The notes under the pieces were generated by a model that saw only the letters and a list, made by a program, of their open reading frames with translations, ran no database searches and was not told where the DNA came from. The position numbers were made by a program, and so were the translations under genes. This document shows, one piece after another, positions 36,836 through 48,000 of a stretch of 64,000 nt of DNA; the stretch's first letter is position 1, and each line of letters starts with the position of its first letter. Origin of the DNA: Cristatella mucedo. Taxonomy: Eukaryota > Bryozoa > Phylactolaemata > Cristatellidae. Location of the stretch: positions 1,974,001-2,038,000 of the forward strand of contig WPIO01000058.1 of the NCBI GenBank assembly GCA_009760855.2. Direction: 5' to 3'.

Positions 36836-37834
36836 ATCTATCTTCTAGTGGTGCTTAATCTTCCTTCTTCTCCTGTCCCTACTGCTTCTCCTCTCGGCCT
36901 CCGTCTCATCCATCCAAAAGTCAGGTGTTACTAGGATCATATGAGAACTGAAGAACCCTACCGAGTGGCAGGCACTCCTTTGGGGCATAGAAAAAGGAGT
37001 CTGTTCTCAGACTAGTCTACCATTTCAGTCATAAAAAGCTGCCGCTTTTTTTACTCTTTGTACTGGAAGAGATTAATGAGGCCTTCCTTGCGGTGCTCCT
37101 ATATTTAAGACGTACATTCTTTTCGGTGTCTCCGTCGAGGCTCTCAAGCCTGTAGGAGATGCTACGCGGCTTTCCTCGCGGTAATTCTTTGGGGCTCCAG
37201 TCGCCATTTGGTCTCTTTGCGGAGGGAGCCAAATCATGATACTATTGATAATTGGTCCGTACAGCGTCCAACGAGAGAAAACCGGCTGTCCAGGCACTTC
37301 ACAACTCGCTACTAGAGAAGCTATAACCAGAGGCCAGCCACCGGTTAGTAAGACCCAGCTAGTAAAATGCACTTAATCATGCACATATAAGAACCGAAAG
37401 AGCACACGAACAAAAAGACTAGTTTACTGGGGCAGAAGGAAAGCTGAGCGGAGCACGTGAGTCTTTAGTTGAGACTTATATTGCAAAAACCTAACCCGCT
37501 GACTACGAAATTGCAAGAAAATTTGCCCTTTTTTAAGCTATCTCTATTGACTGCGAAGCAGAAGCAACTTAGTGTACTGATCGTAGAAAGTAGCTTAATA
37601 ATGCTAGCATGTCGTTCGTGGTTAGTCTAGGTCATGGACTGGAGTAACTAAAATGAGCTAAATAATTTATTCAGCCTTTAGCCACCCAAAAAAGCCCCGT
37701 AGCCTCTTTAGGTAGCTACTGGGCTTCCGACGGACCTTTCAGCGGGAGATTAAAGAGCGTAGATAGTAATGACAACGGTCATCTTGTGACGTTTACAGTG
37801 AGGGATACCACAAAAATTTGTTCAGAATCCATTT
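36836..37834. other. Intergenic region without recognised feature
   Basis: Short frames only; no gene or repeat is recognised. Confidence 0.35.
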
Positions 37835-38011
37835 CCTTTCACCATTTATCCTCTTACTCTTGCCGGCCGATGTAATCGCCACGCACAATTAAGGCTTTCA
37901 TTTCTACGAAGATGACACACAGATGTACCTGCGCTTTGAGTGCTCCCTACCATCAAGCATAACAAACCCTGTCAACTTCCATGCAGCAAGTATTTCCGAC
38001 ATTCGCCGTGC

Positions 38012-38157
38012 TGGTTTGATCCAGTGGTAAAGGTGCTCGCCTTTAAAGACCAAGGTCAAGGTGAATTCATCGGATGATAGAAGTCGTGGGCTCGAGCCCG
38101 ATGGCGTATTTGAAGCGCCTGAATAGAGATACGGTTCTCTTAAAGCGCTATGAAAAA
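38012..38157 (+). mobile_element. tRNA-derived SINE, family B, inside LINE C
   Basis: Sense copy: TGGTTTGATCCAGTGGTAAAGG (A-box region), the GGGCTCGAGCCC box at 38088-38099, and the tail GCGCCTGAATAGAGATACGG...AAAGCGCTATG. It interrupts the RT frame of LINE 37835-39011. Confidence 0.85.
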
Positions 38158-38369
38158 TGAGGATAAAACCAACTTACGGCTTAGCCGAAAACGTATCGTC
38201 CCTCGGAAATTGGAAAGCTAACATTATAATGTGTTCAGCCAGCGTAATCTGCTCGCATTCTGGGCCCCTTGTTCCAAATATAAGTTTTTTCTTTAGGACC
38301 ACATCAGCTCCGTAGCCAAGTATGCTAACTTCTAGCTGCGCATAATTTTTAAATTTTGGGGCTTGCTTA

Positions 38370-38547
38370 GAGCCTCGATGGCACACTAGGTAAGGTCGTT
38401 GCTTTTCATGACTTCGGTCCCGAAGTCGTGGGTTCGAATCCTGCAGTAGGTGATCCTATATTGCCGCTGCAAGCCATGATGATAGCCGTAAAGGCTCTTC
38501 CGTCGCTGTACAAAATAGATTTTCAAATCAGCTAGTATTTTTTTAGA
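38370..38547 (+). mobile_element. tRNA-derived SINE, family A, inside LINE C
   Basis: The clearest sense copy of family A: GATGGCACACTAGGTAAGG (A-box region), a perfect B box GGTTCGAATCC at 38431-38441, TGCAAGCCATGATGATAGCC, then AAATCAGCTAGTATTTTTTT. It splits the LINE frame between the codons for KIRACL- and DKDTTS-like sequence. Confidence 0.88.
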
Positions 38548-39213
38548 TAAGGATACCACATCTGAACTGGTCCTCGCATTTGTGACATTCTATATAGACT
38601 GCCGTAACTCACTGCTCCCGGTCTTTCGGCGTGCGAAATCAGTCACGTACAATTAAAGCTAAGCTCTATAGCCGGACATGCCCGTCGTGAACATCGCTAG
38701 GGCTAAGACGCCAATTCTCACCCGCCTGCACAGTCTACCAATCCAATCAAACAGCATATCGACTTCAAGGTTCTGTCATTTAATTGTTGGTCCCTGTAAT
38801 ATCTTGCTTCGATCTACCGATCGGAAAGACTCACAAGTCCTGCTTCGAATTCCGCATGGTCTTCTGACTAAAGTCGCTTACACGTGCCTCAAACCAACTT
38901 CAAATCCTGAAACCGTACCTTCAGTTCATATGCTTCCAGAGCCTGGAACTCACTCGCGACAGACGATGTGACATCCTCTGACTTGATGACGTTTAAAAAG
39001 ATGCCAAAAGCACTGTGCAGGCGGGTGAGAATTGGCATCTTAGCCCTAGCGACGTTCCCTACGGGCATGCCCGGCTGCAGAGATTGGCTCTAACTGTAAG
39101 CGTCTTATTACACAGGCGAGAAAACCAGCGAATAGTGAGTTACGGCAGTCTATAGAATGTCACAAATGCGCTGACCAGTTTATATGTGGTATACTTATCT
39201 AAAAAAATACTAG
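38532..39213. repeat. Inverted duplication with about 203-bp arms
   Basis: Arm 38532-38734 (SINE A tail joined to LINE C reverse-transcriptase sequence) recurs inverted at 39012-39213, with a 277-bp LINE spacer. Both arms contain the SINE-LINE junction, so the duplication came after that SINE insertion. The arms have since diverged noticeably. Confidence 0.85.
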
Positions 39214-39304
39214 TTATTTTCTCAAATCATTTCCTCAGTCATTGTGAATTTTCGTTTGTGTGCTCAGGAGTAATGAAACGGTTCATGTTATCACTATATA
39301 ATTG

Positions 39305-39470
39305 ACATACTAGTTGATTCAAAAGCATCTTTTGTATAGCGACAGAAGAGCCTCTACGTCTATTATTACCGCTTGCTGCGGCAATAAAGGATCGCCCACC
39401 GTAGGATTCGAACCAATGACCTGGGATCGAGGTGAAAAGCAACCACCCTACCTAGTGTGCAATCACGACC
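39305..39470 (-). mobile_element. tRNA-derived SINE, family A
   Basis: Minus-strand copy with GGTTCGAATCC in the B-box position, CGCAGCAAGCGGTAATAATAG and GAATCAACTAGTATG at the 3' end. It lies outside the right arm of the inverted duplication. Confidence 0.75.
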
Positions 39471-39689
39471 TGCTTACTTTGCAGCGCATGTAATGTGCCT
39501 AGAAAGAGAGTCTGTTCTCTCAGGTTGATGTCTCGCTAAAAATGTTTCACGTTTGTTATTAAGAATATTATTGTAGCTGTTAGGTTATTAGGATGTCTAA
39601 AAAATTGCGCGGAGCTTCCTTCTCTTCTAAAGTATTGGAATATACGTTTCGGTAAAGGGCTGAAAGAGCTTTCGCAAACAGATTTCAAA

Positions 39690-39870
39690 GAGGAGACCCC
39701 GTTCATGCTGACCCTGTGCACGTTACTCCTAACCAAGTTATTCTTGTTGTTTATCGAGCATGCTACCACTAACCATCCGCTCTTGCTTCCTTTTTTGCAG
39801 CAAATGTAAAGCGCCTAGAAAGATATTGAGTTCTCTGAGGGCGCTTTATCAAGTGCGTTATTATTATTGT
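39690..39870 (+). mobile_element. LINE family C 3' tail fragment
   Basis: TGCTGACCCTGTGCACGTTA, then TTTTTTGCAGCAAATG, the hairpin GCGCCTAGAAAGATAT...TCTCTGAGGGCGC and an (ATT)n tail. A second weak match, AATGTGCCTAGAAAGAGAG, lies at 39490. Confidence 0.8.
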
Positions 39871-40364
39871 CATATACAACGTGCCACCCAAGAACGACGT
39901 CTATCTCCTCCTACCCATTTACAAGTCTCTACACCCTGAATTTACTGAAATTTTCTCTCGTCCTGCGGTAGTTATTTTGTCCGCGCGATCATCACAAAGT
40001 ATATTGGCGCAGCGCATGCAATGCATGTAGTCCTGAAGCTCACAATACGCCAGCAGTAGCAGTACATCGCTCAATAACTCGCAGGCAGCGCTAACAGCAA
40101 CAACGCATTAGAAAATGCGAAAACAATCGCTTCCCTATTGCGGCTGATACGGCAGGTGGCTTCCGGCAGGCTCATTTCCGAGCTTACAGCAGCTCACGCT
40201 CAGCGCTCTAACTCACCCACCAGCAGACCGTTACTAAAATAAAGCGACTGTAGTCAGGTTCGTGCTTTATGCAGTGGCCCGGTCGCAAGTCATACAATAA
40301 TCTCGTTCACGCATAATCGTAAATTGCACGCTATTCATAAGCGCCGGCTTGTGGCGGCTATTTC

Positions 40365-41455
40365 CTAATAATAATACACTTGATTAAGCGCCCTCAGAGA
40401 ACTCAATCTCGCTATAGACACTTTAAATGTGCTGCAAAGGAAACACGATCGCATGCAAGTATGGTTAGTGACAGCATGCACAGTGTCAGAACGCGTGAGC
40501 ACACGAAGCTCGAATCACAGAAACTCACTAAATGCTGGGATAAATAGGTATGTTTTTAGTTTCTTTTTAAATTTGGTCAAGTCAGGGGATGTCGGACAGA
40601 ATTCAGGACTGAGTTCCAGGCTTTGGGAGCATATGAATTAAAGGCACGGTTTCCACAGGATTTGTGGTTTGTTTGAGGCATAGGTAAACAACTAGATTCC
40701 GAAAAGCAGGTGATACGATGCTTAGCCTGGTGGAGCAGTAGATCTGATAGGTAGGCTGGAGCCAAACAATGAAGGGACCTAAAATTGAGTGACAAAACCT
40801 TGAAGTCGATGTGTTGTTTGACTGAGAGCCAGTGCAGGTCAGCGAGAAGTGGTACGACGCGGCAACTGCGGCGCTCTGGATAGACAGGCCTAGCTGTAGA
40901 GTTTTGCACCAGCTGTAAGTGCCTGATTGCACAGGCCGGTAGACCAGCAAGCAGAAAATTACAAAAGTCAAGGGGGGATTTCACAGATACGTAGACTAAC
41001 TTAGATGTGGTATCCCTGTCTAAACAAGCCCAAATGTTAGCAATATTATGTAGCCGACCGAAGGCAGACTTGATTGTGGAGCTGATGCGGTCGTCTAACG
41101 AAAGGTCACTTTAGAATATGACATACAGATTTCGTGCAGACTAACTAGAATTCATTTGTATAGCACCCCAAGAGAACTTAATATCTATTCAGGCACTTCA
41201 CATATGCCTCGGGGCCCGAGCCCTTGACCACAGCCAGACCGTGGTCGGGGCGAGCACAGTAACCGCTGGACCAAACCAGCTAGGTGATTCGGCGGGCAGA
41301 GCCAATTTTGAGCTTTAGGTTATCTAATTTCTGAATCGAACTTGTTTGCCCATACTTTTTAAGTTGGTTTTATCGTCATTTAATTTAAGAAAGTTTGCTG
41401 CCATCTTTCCGTGGATGCCATCTGTAGTAAGGGAGATGAGAGAATTCCTACGCTG
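40365..41455 (-). mobile_element. LINE family C reverse-transcriptase pseudogene with nested SINE B
   Basis: Minus-strand blocks include PLLADLHWLSVKQHIDFKVL, APAYLSDLLLHQAKHR, FNSYAPKAWNS (40600-40980) and, beyond the SINE at 41148-41286, KMAANFLKLNDDKTN (41340-41410). The 3' UTR and hairpin are at 40370-40440. Frameshifts are present. The match fades at about 41455. Confidence 0.88.
41148..41286 (-). mobile_element. tRNA-derived SINE, family B, inside LINE C
   Basis: Minus-strand copy: TGGTTTGGTCCAGCGGTTAC, GGGCTCGGGCCCC, and the tail TGCCTGAATAGATATTAAG...GGGGTGCTATACAAATG. It interrupts the LINE 40365-41455. Confidence 0.8.
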
Positions 41456-42031
41456 TTATCCGTTCAAAGTCATCAGCCAGGATCATTTTTCATAAACTCG
41501 GGGAATTACACAGCCCCTATTTTAAGTTATCGGATTTCAAGTTGTCACAGAAAAAATGTGAGCAGTGAAGAAATACGATGGCCGATTATCTAGAAACAGC
41601 AGTAGCCTTCAAGACACGCCCAACGGCGTCCATGCGGAAGCACCGCCCCTGACATCCGGGTGGACTATGTGCGCGTTGCCTAAAAAATAAAACAAGACCA
41701 TGCATATATTACTTCGACAATAAATTAAATAACCAATGCTTTAATTTGAAAATATCACAATTCAGCACCGGTCACGTCAGGCTAATATGAATATATGCAG
41801 CAAACCTGTCCTCTAGACGTACAAATAACCTTGTCTACCCGAGAATGGTGGGGGGGGGGTTGGCCAAGTTTTACTCCGCCCCTTCGGTGCGGGCAGGGCT
41901 GCTAGTTTGAAGCGGTTAATTCGGCCCTGTTTTCGAATGTATTGAATAACTGATTCACTACAAAATAAAATAATTTTGAAAGAATGCAACGTGCACATTG
42001 TATTTGACCATTTTCGGCGACCCACGCCGGC
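41456..42031. other. Upstream region of CCT3
   Basis: Probably holds the CCT3 promoter. I see no convincing TATA box; the last 60 bases before the start are GC-rich. No other gene is recognised. Confidence 0.4.
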
Positions 42032-42067
42032 ATGGAAACACAGCGCCGCCTGCCTTGTTCGTTCTAG
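42032..42067 (+). promoter_or_regulatory. Possible upstream ORF in the CCT3 leader
   Basis: ATG GAA ACA through TAG encodes 11 residues and stops 8 bases before the CCT3 start. If transcription starts upstream of 42032 this would be a leader ORF that could lower CCT3 translation. The transcription start is not visible. Confidence 0.35.
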
Positions 42068-42075
42068 CCGCAGCC

Positions 42076-45000
42076 ATGTTCGGCGGAGCTGCGCCGGTGC
42101 TCGTGCTCAGTATGTGTTTTTTAACTTGCGTTGATGGGTGGCTCGCGGCCGCTTTTTGAAACAGCTATGATATCGATGTTCTTACTTTTTAGATCAGAAT
42201 ACGAAAAGAGAACAGGGCAGAAAGGTCCAGCTAGGAAATGTAGCTGCCGGCAAGGTCAGTCGTTAACCACGCGCCGGCCCTATCAATGAATGAAATGGCT
42301 TCCGGCAGATTTTTGGATTTTCTTTTAGGCTGCTTTTCAGTCTACACTAACCAGTGTTCGTTGAAGAGTTACAAAGGTTTATTTTTAGTGTGTCTGGTAC
42401 TCCGTGCTAGCCCTTTGGTGAACTTACGTACGTTCTTCAGACCCCATCCCCCTGATTAGTGCTTGTTGCAAGCGTTCTATTTTTACCGTCAAAAATAGGG
42501 CACGCGCGTTGCTTTTCGTTCATTATTTCATTATTGTAGTATGCAGTGGCTGTATCCGTAATTGTTTCCGGTATGTTGGCTGTATATCGCGCACAATCTC
42601 TTGTTTTGTCAGCCAGCCTGTCTTGTCTCTTGTCTGCCTTACCGTCGCTCTCGGTCAGCGCGCCCGCCTGCCTCTCCCTCTTTCTCCCCTTTCCTCCCGT
42701 CGTCTCTGTCTTTCTTATTCTCTTTTACTGCCGCTTATCAAGACCCTTGAAACGACTAGATGAGCTCGGGTGGGGTAGTTCCACGTAATGCGTAATGTGT
42801 ACAATGTGCCCTGTGTAATGCTCGTAGTGTGTAAGGTGCGTAATGTGGTGTGCTTAGTCAGTGAAGCTGGTCATTAACTATTGACTGCTTGTTTTAGACC
42901 ATAGCCGATGTAATAAGGACATGCCTGGGGCCAAAGGCTATGCTGAAGGTAAGCTGTGCAGAGAATAGCATCGTTATGTGGAGTTAAATGTTGCCCACAC
43001 ACACTATTCAGATGCACTGGTGCCGTAATTTCCTTTCCTTTCTCAGACACTGTTTAGCATAGGACTTGTGGGTTTTTCCCACAAAGCCGTGATTTGTTGT
43101 ACGTTTGGCAGTTACTTTATGCCCGTGATCCGCGAAATTAGTCATTTTCGTTTGATGTGGGTCCGTTTTTTAGACGGATATGCTTGCATGTCTCCTGGTG
43201 TGCATTGCGCATGTGGTCTGTGAGTGCAAGGCATTAATTACATTGTTGTATGATGGATAGTTTGGCGAGAGTTCCTCTGGGCAGAGTGCTCAGACCTAGC
43301 TGTGGTCAAGTTATTGACAAGGCTAATTTCTGTGTCGTTTTTAATTCATTGTTATCATTTTTATGCCAATGGCTTTGTTGCTCTTCACCAGTTTCTCAAT
43401 CAGATAAATGGAAGCAAATATTCAAGCACAAGTTCATTACACTAAACACCGGGATTCGGCTTGAGCAAGTCAGTGGAAATGTAAAGTCTTAGCTTTAACG
43501 TCATGTGTTTGATTCCAAAGAATTGTAGTCTCCTTAGCTCAGCTCAATTGGTGGAGCATTAGACTAGTAATCCTTAAGTTACTGGAGTGTTCCCTGCCCT
43601 AGTTAATGAAATTCTTTTTAAGCACTTGAGTCCCGTGGCTGACCGTCTTTTGTAATTCATAATTTTTAAATTTCTGCTGTAAAAATTACTCCAGCGCAAG
43701 AACAGTTTATGCTGTGTTTGTGTTTCACTGGTATTGCTGTGTGATCGTCGGTTTTTATTGAATATGTGGGCCAAATAGATTAGCTAGAATACATTAGCAA
43801 GCTACACTTTCTGAAGCAAGTGATCGATTATTAGGAATGCTAGGTGCTGGCCAGTTTAAATAATTCCTGCAGGCGCAGAGCCGGCTGAGTTTCCATAAAT
43901 GGTAATATATTACTTCTGTTTGGACTTGTAACTGGCAGTATATCAGCCATACTTAGAATATAAAGGTTTTCATGCAACCAATTGTTTTGAAAAGAATGCT
44001 TTCGTTGAGGCCGAAGTTTGTGTACTACTTATGTGAGTTACATGTACCATATGCCGTTGCATTGATTTTTGTCATAGATGTTAATGGATCCCATGGGTGG
44101 CATTGTGATGACAAACGATGGCAATGCCATCCTACGTGAGATAAACGTTCAACACCCTGCTGCTAAATCCCTCATAGAAGTTGCTAGAACTCAAGATGAA
44201 GAAGTCGGGGATGGAACAACATCGGTGATTATTCTAGGTGAGTTATTAAGGGAACAGTTTTACTTAGTACTGTTGCATGGCCCTAGGTAGATGTTGTAAG
44301 ACACTGCTTGGTTTTGTAGCTGGTGAAGTTCTTGCTGTGTCAGAACAGTTCTTGGAAGAGAATATGCATCCCACACAGATTATTGCAGCGTATCGCACCG
44401 CTCTGGAAGATTTGCTTGTGATTCTGAAAAAAGACGTCTGGTAAGCAAGTATATTTCGAAACTTGAACCGTCTGCTTAGTGCTGTGAAATTAGAATGAGG
44501 CACCATCCAATTGATTTGTGGAATTCAGCATCAGCTAAGCAGCTGGCTGACACTTCGGAGAGCTGTCTGGCTGGGCCTGTTTAGGTAAATGTCCACTTGG
44601 CCTGTTAGGCCATCAGTAGGAAGTGATGGCAGACTCTGGCCTCTCACCAGCTGCCTATTCATGATTCGTCAGCCTCTGCAAGTGGACTGAGCCGATGTGT
44701 AGGGAGGGAATAGCTAGCCTAAGCAACTTGCTAGCCAACTTCTAAGCAGTGCACGAGCCAGGATTTTCATCTTGGGTGTAAGACCAGCAACAATTTTATG
44801 CAGGGGCAAGACCCACACAATTTTCATATAGGCCGGGCTAAACCCGTAATTAATGAAAAATATAGTGCAAAATCGGTGTTTATTCCACAAGAACTAAGCG
44901 ATTGCTCCACGAGTGGACCTATGAGACTTGGTTTTTGGTGACATGGGCCTGGGAATAGGAGGCCATGCAATTCAGTTGACTATCTTGGTGTGGGGCAAAT

Positions 45001-48000
45001 TCCCCTTGCCCTCCCCCTGGCTTCGCCTTTGCCTCTAAGGCAATGATTCTCAACCTTCCTAATGCTGACGTTTAATACAATTCTTCATGTTGTGGCGACC
45101 CCAACCATAAAATTATTGTGTACACAATGTGGAAATGTGTTTTTGATGGTCTTAGACGACCCCTGTGAAATGGTCGTTGGACCCCCCCCCCCCCAACGGG
45201 TTGCGACCCACAGATTGAGAACCTCTGCTCTAAGGCAAAGCGGACCCAGGGCCTTTTTGGTATTTTTTGTTTCTTGAGTGTTACTCTAAGCGTGGGAGGG
45301 ATTGTGGTTTGTTTCACACATTGTCGAGTTGTTTTCTTTACTTTGTCTTTCCCAGACAATGTCTAGCAGTGAACTGGAGCCCAGTGACAGTGCATCGATG
45401 GCCACTTGCAGGTCCGTTAGATGCTTTTTGAATCCTGTTGTGTTAATTTTTTGTTTTTATGGATAATGATATGTCGGCAGTGTAGGTACAGTGACTCTTT
45501 GGGGTGTGGGTAGACTAAACACCCGAGCTAGTATGTTGTATTGAAGTGAGTTACTCTATTTCTGACACCTTGGCTGCTCCGTCAGGCCAGTGATCGTAGT
45601 GGTCTTAATCCTGTGTTTTTGCTAAGCACTGAATTTTGTTTCCTATAGCTCTAGGTACACTGCACTCTCTGGCTATTTTCGTGTCCAAGCTAGCCCGAAT
45701 GTTTGCAATGTTTCCGTGCTAAACGTAGGAAACCGATTGTGGAGCTGGTGTGGTCGGCAAATGAAAAGGTACTTTGGAACCAGCTTTTGTACAAATGCTG
45801 TGGAGATAAGATGGCAATGCCAATTTTGAGCATTAATCTTTCCAATTTATAAGTCAAGCTATGTTTGCCCATAGCTAGTAAGCTGGATTTAATGTCATTC
45901 AATTTGAGCACTTGTTTGCCTTCTATTTGCGCTTGTCAGCACTACATGCAGTAATGGTGTTACGCGTCCTTGAAGGCTATGAGGGTTCAAATCATATCTA
46001 CAGCTTTGTGTCATTGGCATAGTGGTGAAGGCCCAAATTGTTCTTGGTGATTACTCCGGCAAGAGGGAGGGTATACATTGTAAAGAGATCTACGCACAGA
46101 GCCCTAGGGTATCTTTTACTTGAGTGTTCCCTTGGATGACTGTTGCCAGTTGACACCAGTGCTTCTGAATTTTCTACTTAGATAGGACCTAAAACATTGC
46201 AGTGCAGTGCCAGTGATGTCTCGGCGAGACGAGTGGTGCTCGAGCTTGAATTGGCGATCGCTTTATCGATCTGACCTACTGGAAAACCGTTTGCGGGGTT
46301 ACAAAACCACTGCAATACTTAATGCATCTCAAAGGGTATTTTCGCATGTCATTTGAGGGTAAACCCGGAACATGTCTCCATAATGTGCAATCAAAACTTC
46401 ACTATCGAAATGCATTTTGTTAAATGAATTAGCTGTTTCATATAGATGTTCAAAAAACTAAAGGACATCTGCCCCCTTAAACGTGCATTTAGCAACCAGT
46501 AATTAGTTGTGACATCAAATCAAAATTATTCGAAAAATCACTTACATTTACAAAGGAAAATGGGGAAAGAAGTGTTTTCCTAAAAGATCTCTATCTTAAA
46601 GGAAGAATTACACACTAGTTATAAAACTAGATATAATTTGGATCAGTTAGCCGAATCTATTTGCATTAGCATGTTGAATGCTAGTGGCAAGTAATCCTGG
46701 GTTCACTTGGCATGTAGCATTTAACGAGGGTGGGAAGCCATAACGTTGGAAGCAAAACAACCATACTTCCCTAGGCGTTTGTATTTTAGATGTGCTCGAT
46801 TGACTTTGGTTTTATATTTATAATTAGTTTTCTGTTCTGGGGAATCCGTTTATTGAATGCTGTCAGGAGTACTTTTTTGAGACGAACCCTCGCGCATAAG
46901 CTGGATCTGTCCGACATCACCGAGGCCAGCTCCTTTTTTCATTCTCTTTGTGAAGCTGGATGCCATGTATTAGCACTGCTATTTTTAATTAGCTTTGTCG
47001 TCTTCACCTTTCCCTTGTTATACATCTGTTGTAGTATTCCTGTTGACCCAAATAACCAAGATGAGCTGCTGAAAATTGTGAAGAGTTGCATTGGTACAAA
47101 GATCATAAGCAAGTGGTCGGATCTCGCATGCAGCATTGCCCTCCAAGCGGTTACTACTGTGACCGTGGAGGAAAATGGGCGACGGGATATTGACATAAAA
47201 CGTTATGCCAAAGTTGAAAAGGTATGCACACTTGTAGTTGATGCGATTTCTTCGGCATGCGAAGGTTTCTGTTGAGTACTATATTTGAATTGGCTTTTTA
47301 CTGCTCTTTTCTCTCGTGCATCAGGTTGTGTTTCTAGGCCTTTTTTATAGCTATTTTGTTATTTTTAACTCGTAGATCCCTGGAGGCAGCATAGATGAAT
47401 CGCAAGTTCTCAGCGGTGTAATGATCAACAAAGACGTCGTGCACCCTAAAATGCGAAGAAGAATTGAGAATCCCCGTATTCTCCTTTTGGACTGCAATCT
47501 TGAGTATAAGAAGGGCGAGAGCCAGACAAATATTGAAATCTCTAAAGATGCAGATTTTGCGTGAGTTTTGTATTGTGGTTTTCAGCAAATTGTGCTGCTA
47601 ATTTTTTGCTTGTTTTTTTTTTGGTTGTGAGTACACAAAAAATTCCTTAAACTATTTGCATCTAATTGTGGTCGATTTCCCAAGTTTCTGCAATTGAAAT
47701 AGTGTCTACTTGCCAAGTTACTGGTTGCTCATGCCGTAACTCTTTGTTGATGTCTGAAATATGTCTATATCTCGACACAGCTGCTGCTGAAGAACTTATT
47801 TTCTCTTATGTAGGATTTATGAATTGTCTCTTGTTGTCTTACCAAGTCTTAGTAGCTAACGATAGCAGTTTCGATAAGGTGAAGTATGCTGCACAGCTCT
47901 GTTTCATGGTACACTGTGCAGGTTCTTTGCTGATGCAGACATGTGGATGCAAGATCCTAGATTGCATGATGTCACTCTATTAAAAAAATAATGATTGCTG

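Larger units (their letters stand above)
37835..39011 (+). mobile_element. LINE family C reverse-transcriptase fragment with two nested SINEs
   Basis: The plus strand carries decayed blocks in the order of the complete copy: ADVIATHN*GFHFYEDDTQMYL (37865-37940), KTNL...CSASVICSHSG (38165-38365), DKDTTSELVLAFVT (38548-38590) and SYASRAWNSLAT-like sequence (38920-38960). A family B SINE (38012-38157) splits the first two blocks and a family A SINE (38370-38547) splits the next. Several frameshifts and stops make it a pseudogene. Confidence 0.85.

Noticed and set aside
43527-43600. tRNA gene in CCT3 intron 3
   Set aside because: The T arm lacks a B box and the D arm has an insertion; kept only as a relic.
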